Positions 44,009 to 56,499 of a stretch of 64,000 nucleotides of DNA are shown here, in pieces (the first letter of the stretch is position 1; each line of letters begins with the position of its first letter). The DNA is from Aliiglaciecola lipolytica E3 (GTDB taxonomy: Bacteria; Pseudomonadota; Gammaproteobacteria; Enterobacterales; Alteromonadaceae). A model generated the notes under the pieces. That model was not told where the DNA came from, did not search any database, and saw nothing but the letters and a program-made list of their open reading frames with translations. Made by a program: the position numbers and the translations under genes. The DNA is taken from assembly GCF_000314975.1 (NCBI RefSeq), contig NZ_BAEN01000076.1, positions 310,001 through 374,000 of the forward strand, read 5' to 3'.

Positions 44009-45091
44009 GTGAACGCTATTTTGAAACTTTGGGTACGACGACTGCATCTTATTTTAGCGCTGGCGTGTGGGTTATTTATTACTTGCCTCAGTATCACCGG
44101 TGCGCTGCTAATTTATGCCAAAGATATCCAAACCTTTGTACAGCCAGAAAAGTGGACCATAGAGCCTCAAGGCTTTCTGTTACCGCTTTCCAGTATTGTG
44201 AGCTCGCTAGAAAACCAGACAGGTAAGAAAATCGAGCTTTTAATGCCCGAGTCAGACCCTGAGCTTGCTTGGCAAGCGAAGCTCAACAACGGCGAATATA
44301 TAAGCGTAAACCCTAACTCGGCCGAAATACTTCATAGATACGATTATTACAGCACGTTTTATGGATTCACCATGGCTATCCATCGATGGCTGTTGTATCA
44401 AGATGGTGACAACGAAAGGCCACTTAGAAATTGGGTGTCAGTTAGTGCCTTGGTACTGCTTCTTGAAGTGATTGTGGGTTTTTATCTTTGGGTAAAGCCA
44501 AAAAATAGATTAAAACGTTTAGCGATTAAGCGCCGCGCCAAGTTTCGAATTCTCATGTATCAACTTCACACAGTGCTGGGCGTTTATTTGGCTATACCGC
44601 TGATACTCATCGCTTTTAGCGGCATGGCGTTTAATTGGACAAGCGCTACGCAGCAGGTGGTGGAAGCCGTTACTTTTTCAAAGGTCGAGACTAGGCCAGT
44701 TCCAGAGCCGTTATCTTACGACGCTAATATTGCTCCAGTGGCTATCGATGTGTCCTACCAAAATGCCATGGAGGTGTTTCCCAATGCGTCATTATTTCGC
44801 ATTTATTTTCCTAAAAAGCCAAGTGAACATCTGGCGTTTAGAATGCAAAACCCAGGTGAAAGTCACGCCTACAGTTGGGTATGGGCAAACCCATCAAATG
44901 GGAAAATAACGGGTTATTACGATGCGTCAAAAGCGAATGTGGCGACGCTAGTTTGGAACTTCAAATACAAATTTCACATTGGTGATTTCGCAGGGCCAGT
45001 GCTTGAATTTATCTGGTTATTTATCGCATTACTCCCTGCGTTTTTTACGATAACAGGGTTTTATTTTTGGTATAAACGCCATTTCAAATGA
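44009..45091 (+). CDS. PepSY-associated membrane protein (siderophore-reductase-like)
   Basis: The 360-residue protein has four membrane helices (about 13-32, 138-158, 187-210 and 330-352) and the PepSY_TM opening RLHLILALACGLFI. The periplasmic part has a PepSY-like fold, and conserved histidines occur in RLHL, AIHRWLL, QLHTVLG and FHIGDF. Relatives are encoded beside TonB receptors and are thought to reduce or process ferric siderophores. It starts at a GTG without a clear ribosome-binding site (a TTG at 44021 is another choice). The gene is visibly less AT-rich than its chromosomal neighbours. It lies 177 bases before the receptor gene. Confidence 0.8.
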   Translation: MNAILKLWVRRLHLILALACGLFITCLSITGALLIYAKDIQTFVQPEKWTIEPQGFLLPLSSIVSSLENQTGKKIELLMPESDPELAWQAKLNNGEYISVNPNSAEILHRYDYYSTFYGFTMAIHRWLLYQDGDNERPLRNWVSVSALVLLLEVIVGFYLWVKPKNRLKRLAIKRRAKFRILMYQLHTVLGVYLAIPLILIAFSGMAFNWTSATQQVVEAVTFSKVETRPVPEPLSYDANIAPVAIDVSYQNAMEVFPNASLFRIYFPKKPSEHLAFRMQNPGESHAYSWVWANPSNGKITGYYDASKANVATLVWNFKYKFHIGDFAGPVLEFIWLFIALLPAFFTITGFYFWYKRHFK

Positions 45092-45174
45092 TGTGCTTCT
45101 AAGGCAGAGCGAAGTGCTTCAAATTCATCTCATCTATATTTCACTATCTAACGGTTACTATTGAATCTGGATAA

Positions 45175-45193
45175 GATAATAAGAATCATTCGT
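45175..45193 (+). promoter_or_regulatory. Fur box upstream of the siderophore receptor
   Basis: GATAATAAGAATCATTCGT matches 14 of 19 positions of the consensus GATAATGATAATCATTATC and sits just before the -35 element. It suggests iron-Fur repression. Confidence 0.65.
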
Positions 45194-45199
45194 ATTTCC

Positions 45200-45228
45200 T
45201 TTACATTGCGCATTTACATCTGTAGTAT
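45200..45228 (+). promoter_or_regulatory. Sigma-70-like promoter of the siderophore receptor
   Basis: TTTACA (45200-45205) and TAGTAT (45223-45228) are separated by 17 bases, about 40 bases before the ATG and directly downstream of the Fur box. Confidence 0.5.
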
Positions 45229-45268
45229 AACGCGCCTTTCCTAAACCTATTTCCTTTAAAGAGTTTTT

Positions 45269-47386
45269 ATGTTTAAACCATCGCTTACGCTCATTGCCCT
45301 AGCCGTTAGTGCACCTTCCCTAGCTAATGACGCTCCAAAAGATATGGAGCGCATTATTGTTTCTGGAAGTCGAGTGATTGAAAGTATTGATGAAGTACCT
45401 GCGTCGATCACCGTTATTTCCAGAAAACAGATTGAAGATCACTTGAAGGTGAACCCTGAATTACAAAGCTTGTTAGCGCAGATGGTACCTGGCCTTGCTC
45501 CTGACACAGGTAGTTCAAGCAATACTGGCCAGTCTTTGCGCGGACGTGCTCCGCTTGTGATGATTGACGGCGTGCCTCAGTCTACGCCGCTTAGAAATGG
45601 TTCGTTAGGTGTGAAAACTATTGACCCTAGCGCGCTTGCTAGAATAGAGGTAATTAAGGGCGCTACGTCTGTTTATGGTAACGGGGCGTCGGGCGGTATT
45701 ATTAACTACATTACTAAACAAGCTACTGCGCATGATACGCATCAAGGGCAGGTGAGTTTGTCATCACGTTTTAGCGCCGTGAAGCTTGAAGAATCAACTG
45801 GTGCGCGCATTTCAGGAGCGATTAACGGCAAGGTGGAGAATTTTGATTACCTCGTTACAGCCAGCTACGAGGAAAACGGCGTTCAGCGCGATGCAGAAGG
45901 CGACATTCTAGGTTTGCAGTACGGCTTATCAGACGCTGAAACGCAGAATTACTTTACCAAATTAGGTTACGACTTCGATCAAGAAAAACGTCTTCAGTTC
46001 AGCTACAACTACTTTAGCTCTCAACAAAAAACTGATTTGGCAGATGTTCCCGGAGACATTAACGAAGGCGTAAAAACCTACGCTATTCACGTACCAGAAG
46101 CTCTGCAAAAACGTGGGAAACCTCAGGGGCCTGATGGGAATGAGAACATCACCCTTAAATATACAGACAGTAATATCTTTGCAAACAGCGAAATGACACT
46201 CGATGTGTACACGCAGGATATTGAGAACGTATTTTTCTTTTCACCTAACTTAGCTAACCCAGATGAAGGCTACGAAGGTGGTCAGTCAATCATTCGCTCT
46301 GAAAAGCGTGGAGCTCGTGCGACATTTAATACTAACGTTGATTTCGATGGTGTTGAAGCCACGTTCATTTATGGTATCGATGCGCTGAAAGACACCACCT
46401 CACAGCCGCTGGTTGATGGGCGCGTGTGGGTGCCTGAAATGGAAATGGACAGCTTAGCTGGCTTTTTACAAACGAAGTGGGTTATTAACGACGACATTAT
46501 CGTAAAGGCGGGTGTGAGAAGGGAAAGTATCGACTTATCGGTTGATGACTACGAAACATTGAAGCTGTGCCGTTCAGAGACTCAATGTTCTGTTCCCCTT
46601 CAAGTTAAGGGTGACACCATAGATTACGACGCAACCACTTATAATATTGCGATAAAGTACAACTGGAGCGACAGCTTTAGCCCGTTCTTCAATTACTCGC
46701 AAGGTTCAGATATCGCTGACATTGGTCGTCTACTGCGCGCTGCAACGGTAGATGATATAGGTCTTATTCAAACAGAAGCTTCTATCATCGATAACTACGA
46801 AGTGGGCTTTAGTTCTCTTTTCGACCAAGTACGTCTTGAAGTTGCTGCTTACAGAAGTACATCTGAATTAGGTACTACCAATAGTTTCAACGAGGCGACA
46901 GGTGTGTATGAGCCTGTACGTGCACCACAGGAAATTTGGGGTTATGAAGGCTTAGTGGACTACCGTATTTCAAAAACGCTCAACGTGGTAGCGACGTATA
47001 GTTACGTTGAAGGGAAAAATACTGAAGCTGACGTGTATCTTGGCTCTCGCCAAATTAGCCCACCCAAAGCAACGGCAAACGTAAATTGGAAGCCGTCTGA
47101 CACCTTATCGCTAACGGTTAGTTATCTGTATGTGGGCGATCGCAAACGCTTCTCGCCAAATGCTGACGGCGACTATATTGGTGATCAGGGGCCTATATCG
47201 AGCTACAATATTGTTAACATAAGTGGACAGTACCAGTTCGCTGACAACTGGAACGCGTTTATGGGCGTCGAAAACCTGTTTAACAGCGACTACTATCCTG
47301 CTCGCGCTCAGTCGTATACCTATGGTGGCTACAATATTAAAGGGTTAGGTACCACTGCAACGCTTGGTGTCACTTACTCATTCTAA
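45269..47386 (+). CDS. TonB-dependent siderophore receptor
   Basis: The 705-residue product has a signal peptide (about 1-19), a TonB box-like start (ERIIVSGSR), a plug domain (about 35-150, with VPASITVISRKQIEDHL and IEVIKGATSVYGNGASGGIINYI) and a barrel ending in GVENLFNSDYYPARAQSYT and a final TYSF (C-terminal Phe). It fits the siderophore receptor group with PepSY partners. It would bring ferric siderophore across the outer membrane using TonB energy. A Fur box and promoter precede it. No siderophore synthesis genes are in the window, so it may use a foreign siderophore. Confidence 0.92.
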   Translation: MFKPSLTLIALAVSAPSLANDAPKDMERIIVSGSRVIESIDEVPASITVISRKQIEDHLKVNPELQSLLAQMVPGLAPDTGSSSNTGQSLRGRAPLVMIDGVPQSTPLRNGSLGVKTIDPSALARIEVIKGATSVYGNGASGGIINYITKQATAHDTHQGQVSLSSRFSAVKLEESTGARISGAINGKVENFDYLVTASYEENGVQRDAEGDILGLQYGLSDAETQNYFTKLGYDFDQEKRLQFSYNYFSSQQKTDLADVPGDINEGVKTYAIHVPEALQKRGKPQGPDGNENITLKYTDSNIFANSEMTLDVYTQDIENVFFFSPNLANPDEGYEGGQSIIRSEKRGARATFNTNVDFDGVEATFIYGIDALKDTTSQPLVDGRVWVPEMEMDSLAGFLQTKWVINDDIIVKAGVRRESIDLSVDDYETLKLCRSETQCSVPLQVKGDTIDYDATTYNIAIKYNWSDSFSPFFNYSQGSDIADIGRLLRAATVDDIGLIQTEASIIDNYEVGFSSLFDQVRLEVAAYRSTSELGTTNSFNEATGVYEPVRAPQEIWGYEGLVDYRISKTLNVVATYSYVEGKNTEADVYLGSRQISPPKATANVNWKPSDTLSLTVSYLYVGDRKRFSPNADGDYIGDQGPISSYNIVNISGQYQFADNWNAFMGVENLFNSDYYPARAQSYTYGGYNIKGLGTTATLGVTYSF

Positions 47387-47393
47387 CTAATAC

Positions 47394-47424
47394 CACCTCG
47401 CCTAATGCAGGCGAGGTGTCTTTT
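47394..47424 (+). terminator. Terminator of the siderophore receptor gene
   Basis: A 10-bp stem (CACCTCGCCT/AGGCGAGGTG, AATGC loop) followed by TCTTTT lies 8 bases after the stop codon. Confidence 0.85.
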
Positions 47425-47830
47425 CCTTGCCATAACTTTCAACGCCTCATAGTTGGTGAATTTCACCGTAATGCCGCTACTCTCTCCCGCTTTCAGCTTA
47501 TTCGCGCCTTTTGCCCACGGTGTTGCTTCAACTTGGGCATTTAAGCCACTACAAGTTATCAAGACGTCTCAGTGCCCCGTGTGCTTGGTTTTGTTGATCA
47601 CGGTGCGTGTCCATTAACAGCTGCCCATATCCTTGCTGTCCATCATGCTGGCCAGGTTCAAACTCTCGAATACCCCTTTCATACAATTCAACAACCTCTC
47701 CACGATCGTAACAAACTTCTCTTTTGGGGGGTATTTGGGATATTTGTTTTACTCTTTACGCCATGTCTGACTTGTTTCGATTTTTTAGGTTTCATACCGT
47801 GAGCTTCATCATTTTTTTCAGGTTTGCTGG
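47425..47830. other. Decayed island DNA with short open frames
   Basis: Minus-strand frames from about 47560 down to 47386 (containing GLNAQVEATPWAKGANKL) and from about 47750 down to 47555 (containing GIREFEPGQHDGQQGYGQLL) look like stretches of former coding sequence, but both are short, lack starts and match nothing I know. There is no intact gene here. Confidence 0.4.
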
Positions 47831-48112
47831 GGAAGATGCTTACAAGTCCCTGATGTGAGATCATAGCGGCACAGTTAATCACATCCGCTAGTGTCCATGA
47901 GCCAATAATTTACCTTCGCCGATAGTGAATTTCTCAGCAAGTGCCGCTAAACCCTTAAAGAAATATTCTTATCCCGAATGGATAACCTGCTACCGCGGTC
48001 TCAATCGGTGGACGTGGCAGAGCCTTTTTATCCCAAGGCGGATAATGGTCGTCGCCTGTATCCGATGCCAACGATTTTTCGTATTCACTTGCAAAGAATT
48101 TGCAAAGTTTAA
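47831..48112 (+). mobile_element. 5' remnant of an IS5-family insertion sequence
   Basis: GGAAGATGCTTACAAGTCCC at 47831-47850 and the GATGTGAGATCA that follows closely resemble the IS5 terminal repeat as I recall it. A degenerate transposase start follows in the same order and spacing as in IS5. Only about 280 bases remain; the other terminal repeat and most of the transposase are gone. Confidence 0.75.
47897..48112 (+). pseudogene. N-terminal remnant of an IS5-type (InsH-like) transposase
   Basis: One frame from the ATG at 47897 reads MSQ, a stop, then FTFADSEFLSKCR, a second stop, [15 protein letters not shown] and [17 protein letters not shown], ending RIH. This follows the N terminus of IS5 transposase, whose recalled sequence has Gln at both stop positions; CAA to TAA changes would explain both. 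After about 48090 similarity is lost. It cannot make a working transposase. Confidence 0.8.
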
Positions 48113-48164
48113 TTTTTTAATTTTAAGCAACTGAAGATAAAAGATTTTTTAGCAAGCGTTACTT

Positions 48165-48206
48165 TGAAAAGAAAAGGCACCTCCAGAAAAATTCTAAAGA
48201 TGCCTT
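48165..48206 (-). terminator. Terminator of the fadB-fadA operon
   Basis: On the minus strand a 15-bp stem with three G-T pairs (outer arms AAGGCA/TGCCTT) is followed by TTCTTTTC, 34 bases after the fadA stop. Confidence 0.7.
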
Positions 48207-48239
48207 ATCGTTAGCTATAAATTGTCGTTTTTAAAGGAA

Positions 48240-49421
<1,182 letters not shown>

Positions 49422-51581
49422 TTAGGCTGAAAGTTCAAAGTAAGATTTACCCGATGCAGCCATTTCGCGTACACCATCAGTAATTTGGTAAATCGGACCT
49501 AAATGGGCGTATTTGTCTGCCAAGGCAACAAAATTACTTAACCCCATTGTTTCGATGTAGCGGAACACACCGCCTCTAAACGGAGGGAATCCTAAGCCGT
49601 AAAGCAATGCCATATCAGCTTCTGCTGCACTGCCAACAATACCTTCTTCAAGGCAGCGGATCATCTCGTTAGCCATCGGCACCATTAAGCGTGCAATGAT
49701 TTCGTCTTTGTCGAATTCTTTTTCATCAGCACATACAGGTTTCAATAATTCATATGCTTCAGGCGCAGGGGTTTTGCTAGGGCGCCCACGTTTATCTACA
49801 CCAAAATTATAAAATCCTTTACCATTTTTCTGGCCAAGACGCTCTGCTTTATATAAACAAGTTACTGGGTCGTCACCGATTTTTTGCATTCTTTCTGGTA
49901 TGCCATCAGACATTACACTTGAAGCGTGATCCGCGGTATCCATGCCGACAACATCCAATAAATATGCTGGACCCATGGGCCAACCGAAGATTTTTTCCAT
50001 GACTTTATCGACAGCCACGAAATCTGCTCCATCTAGGACCAGTTTACTGAAGCCTGCGAAGTATGGGAAAAGTACACGATTAACCAGAAATCCCGGGCAA
50101 TCATTTACCACAATTGGTGTTTTACCCATTTTTAACGTCGCAGCCACAACTGTGTTAATGGTTTCTTCCGAGGTTTTTTCTCCGCGGATTATTTCAACCA
50201 ATGGCATCTTGTGCACCGGATTGAAGAAATGCATACCGCAGAAACGCTCTGGTTTTTCCATATTTTCAGCTAACTGATTAATGGAAATTGTAGACGTGTT
50301 CGAACAAATAATGGCATCGTCAGCGACAACTTGTTCTGTTTCCTTCAGCACAATACCTTTAACTTTCGGATTCTCAACCACGGCTTCAATCACCAAATCG
50401 GCGTTTTTGATTGCCGAATAATCGAGAGTGGGGACAATATTATTTAGTGTTGCAGCCATTTTTGCCGCATCCACTTTGCCACGTTGCATGCCTTTACCTA
50501 GAATTTTAGCTGCTTCGCTTAATCCAAGATCAAGTGCTGGCTGTGCGATATCTTTCATTACCACTGGCGTGCCTTTCACAGCAGACTGGTAAGCGATTCC
50601 GCCTCCCATAATACCTGCTCCTAAAACGGCAGTTTGCTTAATTTCTTTGTTAGCGGCTTTAGCTTGTTTTTTGCCTTTACTTTTCACCAACTGATCAGCA
50701 AGGAAAATACCCACTTGCGCTTTGGCTTCATCAGATTTGGCTAATGTTGTAAAACCTTCATTTTCAAGTTTGAGTGCGCCGTCGCGGTCTAAACCAGCCG
50801 CTTTAGTGACGGTATCGACCATCATGTGCGGCGCTGGGTAGTGTTTACCAGCTTGTGCTGCAACCATGGCTTTTGCGGTAGAAAAGCTCATCATTGCTTC
50901 GTTTTTACCTAATGTCAGTGGCGCTTGTTTTAGCGTGCGTCTGGCTTTCCAATCGAACTTACCCGCAATAGCATCAACTAACATGCTCTTTGCTGCTTCA
51001 ATCAAGTGTTCTGGAGCGACTACGCTATCGATTGCGCCTTCCGCCATAGCTTTTGCCGCTTTCCTGTCGCGACCCGTGGTCATCCATTCAAGCGCATTAT
51101 CAGAACCAATCAGGCGAGGTAAACGTACTGTGCCGCCAAAACCAGGCATTAGTCCTAACTTCACTTCAGGCAAACCAATACTTGCAGTTGTATCAGCGAC
51201 TCGCAAATCACATACCAGTGTCATTTCACAACCGCCACCAAGGGCAAACCCATTTATGGCTGCTATGGTTGGAAAGGGGAGATCTTCGAATCTATCAAAT
51301 ACTTGGGACGTTTTTGTAACCCAATCCAATACCTCGTTCTCAGGCATATCGAAAAGCTCTGTAAATTCTGTAATGTCTGCACCTACAATAAAAGTAGATT
51401 TAGCGGAACGAACCAGTAGGCCCTTCACTTCACTATTGTTGGTTAAAGCTTGAGTTACTTCGTCTAGTTCTTGAACGGTTTGGCGGTCAAATTTGTTTAC
51501 CGAACCTTTTGCATCAAACACGAGTTCTGCAAGACCGTTGTCCAGTAGTTTCGCGCAAAGGCTGTTGCCTTCATAAATCAT
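49422..51581 (-). CDS. fadB: Fatty acid oxidation complex alpha subunit
   Basis: The 719-residue protein joins an enoyl-CoA hydratase/isomerase domain (about 1-190, with [23 protein letters not shown] and [13 protein letters not shown]) to a 3-hydroxyacyl-CoA dehydrogenase domain (about 310-710, with [13 protein letters not shown] and [16 protein letters not shown]). FadB carries out hydration, isomerisation and dehydrogenation of beta-oxidation. AAAGGAGATA supports the ATG. It is the first gene of fadBA; an inverted repeat lies upstream at 51612-51654. Confidence 0.96.
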   Translation of the reverse strand: MIYEGNSLCAKLLDNGLAELVFDAKGSVNKFDRQTVQELDEVTQALTNNSEVKGLLVRSAKSTFIVGADITEFTELFDMPENEVLDWVTKTSQVFDRFEDLPFPTIAAINGFALGGGCEMTLVCDLRVADTTASIGLPEVKLGLMPGFGGTVRLPRLIGSDNALEWMTTGRDRKAAKAMAEGAIDSVVAPEHLIEAAKSMLVDAIAGKFDWKARRTLKQAPLTLGKNEAMMSFSTAKAMVAAQAGKHYPAPHMMVDTVTKAAGLDRDGALKLENEGFTTLAKSDEAKAQVGIFLADQLVKSKGKKQAKAANKEIKQTAVLGAGIMGGGIAYQSAVKGTPVVMKDIAQPALDLGLSEAAKILGKGMQRGKVDAAKMAATLNNIVPTLDYSAIKNADLVIEAVVENPKVKGIVLKETEQVVADDAIICSNTSTISINQLAENMEKPERFCGMHFFNPVHKMPLVEIIRGEKTSEETINTVVAATLKMGKTPIVVNDCPGFLVNRVLFPYFAGFSKLVLDGADFVAVDKVMEKIFGWPMGPAYLLDVVGMDTADHASSVMSDGIPERMQKIGDDPVTCLYKAERLGQKNGKGFYNFGVDKRGRPSKTPAPEAYELLKPVCADEKEFDKDEIIARLMVPMANEMIRCLEEGIVGSAAEADMALLYGLGFPPFRGGVFRYIETMGLSNFVALADKYAHLGPIYQITDGVREMAASGKSYFELSA

Positions 51582-51611
51582 CGTTATCTCCTTTTTTAAG
51601 GCAGAATAATT

Positions 51612-51654
51612 GGCTGGTGTGGCTACATATATTTTATTTTAGTCACACACAGCC
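51612..51654. promoter_or_regulatory. Inverted repeat upstream of fadB
   Basis: GGCTGGTGTGGCTA (51612-51625) and TAGTCACACACAGCC (51640-51654) form near-complementary arms around 14 bases, about 30 bases upstream of the fadB start. The arms do not match the FadR or PsrA consensus I know, so the factor is unknown. Confidence 0.4.
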
Positions 51655-51867
51655 GATTAGTAGGGTAGTATTCTATTTTATTTCGTGTAATTTATTGCAC
51701 TTAAGCAGCAAAGTGTTGTCGAACAACTCACAAAGCGCAACTCAAATCCGAATTCATATTAACATGTGGTCGGATCTCTATTATTCAAATTATTTATGCA
51801 TTAATATTTTCTGAACAATGTATCTAATTACTTGCATAATTTTGCAGATATTTTATGGTTTGGAGTT

Positions 51868-53832
51868 ATGAAGGTCGCAAAGTTTTTCTTTTTCCGCGTT
51901 ACTCTAATTGTGTTGAACCTTGTTGGATTTACAATAGGATCCGTTCAAGCACAAAGTCAGGCGCCTGCAGTGGACGATACTTTGGCTCACCAGCGAAATG
52001 TGTTTAAAGCGCTGGAGAATATGCTGGCCAAACCAAATTCTGATGAATACAAACGATTACGAGCGCAGTTGCAAGGATATCCATTAGAGCCTTACATCGA
52101 GCAGATAACGCTTAAAACTTACCCTTATCTTGCTAATCAAGACAAAATCGATGCGTTTTTACGGACTCACGAAGGTTCTCCGTTGGATCGCCCTTTGCGT
52201 TATAAGTGGTTAACGTATCTTAAAAAGAAAAATCAAGCTGATTTGTTTATGCAGTATTTTCGACCCACTGCAAATGTAGAACTAACTTGCCAGTATTTAA
52301 CTTATCAAATGGCAGATCCAAAAAATCATGACGAGGTTTTCAAACACGCCTCTGAGCTTTGGGTGGTGGGTAAATCACAGCCAAACGAGTGCGATCCTGT
52401 TTTCGATGCATGGACGAAAGCTGGATTTAGAACTAATGAACGGGTTTTAAAACGCTTGGCGCTTGCCGGAAACGGTGGCAGCCATACGTTACTCCCTTAC
52501 CTAAAAACGTTGTTGCCAAAGGAGCAACAATATTTGGCTGACTTGTGGTTGCAAGTTCGCCGCGCGCCAAATTATGTGAGCAATCTTTCAAAGTTTCCTA
52601 AAAAATATCCAGAACTTGAATTGGAAATAATTGAATATGGGCTAGGACGCCTAATTTGGAGGGATGAAGATCTCGCCATTAAAACTTGGCAAGCAACCTT
52701 AAAAAAATTTGATGTAGCGCAAAGCAATCAATACGAACTAGCAGGGAAATTTGCAGTTGCGTTAGCTATTTCTGAACATAAAAATGCCGATGAATGGCTA
52801 GAAAAAGCGAGTTATGAAAAAGCGGATGAACAGCTATACCGCTGGCATTTGGCACATGTGTTGAAATCAGGAGATTGGCAACACGCATTGGAAGTGATAG
52901 AGCAAATGCCAGAAAAAAGCAGTTCAGGCCTTAGCGCAAAATACTGGCAAGCGAGAGCATTGGAAAAAGTCAATGCTATGGATAGTGCTAATCAAAATTA
53001 TCAATGGTTAGCGCAACAACGACACTACTACGGGTTTTTAGCGAGCGGAAAGTTAGCACAACCTCCAACAATAGTAGATAAACCTTTAGAGTTTGATCAG
53101 CAGGCGCTAAGCACTATTGCTAATATGGACGCTGCAAAACGCGCCTATGAATTTTTACAATTAGGACGGTACCTTTCTGCGCGACGTGAATGGCTGCATT
53201 TACAATCGCAATTGGATCAGCAACAAAAGTTAGTGTCTGCTGTACTAGCAGATAGCTGGGGATGGCATGATAGGGCTATTTATGGCTTTTCCAATACCGG
53301 TTATTTAGATGATATTAAGCGTCGTTTCCCAATGGCCTATCGTAATGAACTAGTCAATCATTCAGAAGCTAATCAGGTGGATCCTGCTTGGGCATTTGCA
53401 ATCGCTCGTCGTGAAAGTTCGTTTATGGCAGATGCAAATTCGAGTGCCGGTGCCAAGGGATTAATGCAGTTGTTACCAGGAACCGCACGATATTTGGCTA
53501 AAAAGCAAATTAAAACCAGTGTACTTTTTGACCCTGATACGAATGCTGGTTACGGAACACAGTATTTACGTTATTTGATGGATAAAATGGACAACAATCC
53601 AGTACTTGCTACTGCTTCTTATAACGCAGGGTGGCGGAGAGTTCAAAAGTGGATCCCCAAAGATCAAAGCGTGCCTATGGATGTGTGGATTGAAACAATT
53701 CCCTATAAAGAAACGCGCAACTATGTAAAAGCTGTGCTTGCCTATCATCAAATTTATGCTGCACAGCTGGGTAAAAACTCTCCCTTGTTTAATGAATTAG
53801 CAACAATGCAGTTGGGCGGTCAAACCCTATAA
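51868..53832 (+). CDS. slt: Soluble lytic murein transglycosylase
   Basis: From the ATG at 51868 (GGAG just upstream) a signal peptide is followed by a long alpha-superhelical U and L domain and a C-terminal lysozyme-like SLT domain. The SLT domain carries ARRESSFMADANSSAGAKGLMQLLPGTA (catalytic Glu about 516) and ATASYNAGWRRVQKW, the family signatures. It cleaves peptidoglycan glycan strands to make anhydro-muropeptides. The frame could extend to a TTG at 51832, but the signal peptide starts at the later ATG. Slt70 has the same layout and length. Confidence 0.92.
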   Translation: MKVAKFFFFRVTLIVLNLVGFTIGSVQAQSQAPAVDDTLAHQRNVFKALENMLAKPNSDEYKRLRAQLQGYPLEPYIEQITLKTYPYLANQDKIDAFLRTHEGSPLDRPLRYKWLTYLKKKNQADLFMQYFRPTANVELTCQYLTYQMADPKNHDEVFKHASELWVVGKSQPNECDPVFDAWTKAGFRTNERVLKRLALAGNGGSHTLLPYLKTLLPKEQQYLADLWLQVRRAPNYVSNLSKFPKKYPELELEIIEYGLGRLIWRDEDLAIKTWQATLKKFDVAQSNQYELAGKFAVALAISEHKNADEWLEKASYEKADEQLYRWHLAHVLKSGDWQHALEVIEQMPEKSSSGLSAKYWQARALEKVNAMDSANQNYQWLAQQRHYYGFLASGKLAQPPTIVDKPLEFDQQALSTIANMDAAKRAYEFLQLGRYLSARREWLHLQSQLDQQQKLVSAVLADSWGWHDRAIYGFSNTGYLDDIKRRFPMAYRNELVNHSEANQVDPAWAFAIARRESSFMADANSSAGAKGLMQLLPGTARYLAKKQIKTSVLFDPDTNAGYGTQYLRYLMDKMDNNPVLATASYNAGWRRVQKWIPKDQSVPMDVWIETIPYKETRNYVKAVLAYHQIYAAQLGKNSPLFNELATMQLGGQTL

Positions 53833-53944
53833 CTGTGTTAATTGTTTTACAAATCCGAAGATGGCTTTTAGCGCTCTAATTGACTAAGCAGCTATCGAAT
53901 ATGGTAGTGTAACGCTATTAATAATAATTTTGATGAAGTCATAA

Positions 53945-55270
<1,326 letters not shown>

Positions 55271-55303
55271 CCCCAACAATGACTTGGCGATATTAGCGAA
55301 TTG

Positions 55304-56275
55304 CTAAGCTGCACGTTCCACTGATATATGGGCTAAGCCGATTAATGCTTGCTTATAATCTGACTCGGGTAACGGTGCTAAAGCTTCGATTGCTTGCTCT
55401 GCTGCCTGTAAAGCTTTTTGCTTGGTGTAAGTCAATGAGCCAGTTTGTTCCATAGCGGCGAGTATTTTATCTAAGCTATCCATTCCATTGTTAATTTCAA
55501 TCGCCTCTCTAATCAACGCTTTTTGTTGATCATTACCATGCCACATTGCATAGAGTAGCGGTAGCGTGGGTTTCCCTTCGGCTAAATCGTCACCCACATT
55601 TTTACCCATCTCATCACTATCGGCGGCATAATCGAGAATATCGTCTACTAATTGGAACGCGGTGCCTAGATAACGTCCATAATCCTGCATGGCTTTTTCA
55701 ATTTCTGGTGATTGATTAGTTATCACTGCGGCAAGTAATGTAGCAGCCTCAAATAATCGCGCGGTTTTACTATAGATAACTTCCATGTAGCTTTCTTCAC
55801 TGGTGTCGGGATCATTACAATTCATTAATTGCATGACTTCGCCTTCGGCGATGACGTTGGTAGCCGATGAAAGTATTTCCATAACGCGCATTCGTTTTAA
55901 TTCGACCATCATCTGAAAAGAACGGGTATACAAAAAGTCACCCACTAATACGCTTGCTTGGTTTCCAAACACAGCATTGGCAGTTTCTCTACCACGGCGC
56001 ATAGTTGATTCGTCAACCACATCGTCATGCAACAAAGTAGCGGTATGAATAAATTCGATGATTGCGGCTAGAGTATGGTGTTGTTGATTATCGATCCCCA
56101 CGGCGCGCGCTGCTAAAACCGTGATCAGTGGCCGTATTCTTTTACCGCCGCTATTTACAATGTAGAATCCCAACTGATTTATTAATGCAACATCAGAATT
56201 AACTTGGGATTGTATTAGGGCGTTAACAGCTTGCATGTCTGGATCAGCAAGACGGCGTATTTTATTTAAGTCCAT
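55304..56275 (-). CDS. ispB: Octaprenyl diphosphate synthase
   Basis: The trans-prenyltransferase has both Asp-rich motifs: LLHDDVVDESTMRRG (about residue 80) and QLVDDILDYAAD (about 210), with SGGKRIRPL near 42. It makes the polyprenyl side chain of ubiquinone. I use the ATG at 56275; a TTG at 56284 would add three residues. The gene diverges from rplU, as in E. coli. Confidence 0.94.
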   Translation of the reverse strand: MDLNKIRRLADPDMQAVNALIQSQVNSDVALINQLGFYIVNSGGKRIRPLITVLAARAVGIDNQQHHTLAAIIEFIHTATLLHDDVVDESTMRRGRETANAVFGNQASVLVGDFLYTRSFQMMVELKRMRVMEILSSATNVIAEGEVMQLMNCNDPDTSEESYMEVIYSKTARLFEAATLLAAVITNQSPEIEKAMQDYGRYLGTAFQLVDDILDYAADSDEMGKNVGDDLAEGKPTLPLLYAMWHGNDQQKALIREAIEINNGMDSLDKILAAMEQTGSLTYTKQKALQAAEQAIEALAPLPESDYKQALIGLAHISVERAA

Positions 56276-56419
56276 TATCGGCAAACTGGCTCATTGATAA
56301 GGTGTGTTAAGATGGGTGCAATTCTACATAAATACACAGATCTATCTAGTCAAGCGGGTGATTTATATGGCGGTTGATAAAAAATGCCATTAATTTATGA
56401 AATTAATTGCGATTTAGGC

Positions 56420-56448
56420 TTGCTACGATAGGTCAGTTCACGTACAAT
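56420..56448 (+). promoter_or_regulatory. Sigma-70 promoter of rplU-rpmA
   Basis: TTGCTA (56420-56425) and TACAAT (56443-56448) are exactly 17 bases apart, about 50 bases before the rplU ATG. Confidence 0.7.
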
Positions 56449-56499
56449 TCGCGCCCTGTTTTTGAATTGTAGCGCCGTGGGCGCAGAGCGGAGTTTAAT

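Noticed and set aside
47688-47882. Minus-strand 64-codon frame overlapping the IS5 end
   Set aside because: The reading crosses the inferred IS5 terminal repeat and has low-complexity Lys/Ser-rich content; more likely chance.
47925-48134. Plus-strand frame [10 protein letters not shown]... inside the IS5 remnant
   Set aside because: It is one base out of the true transposase frame, which is recognisable in the other frame with two stop codons.
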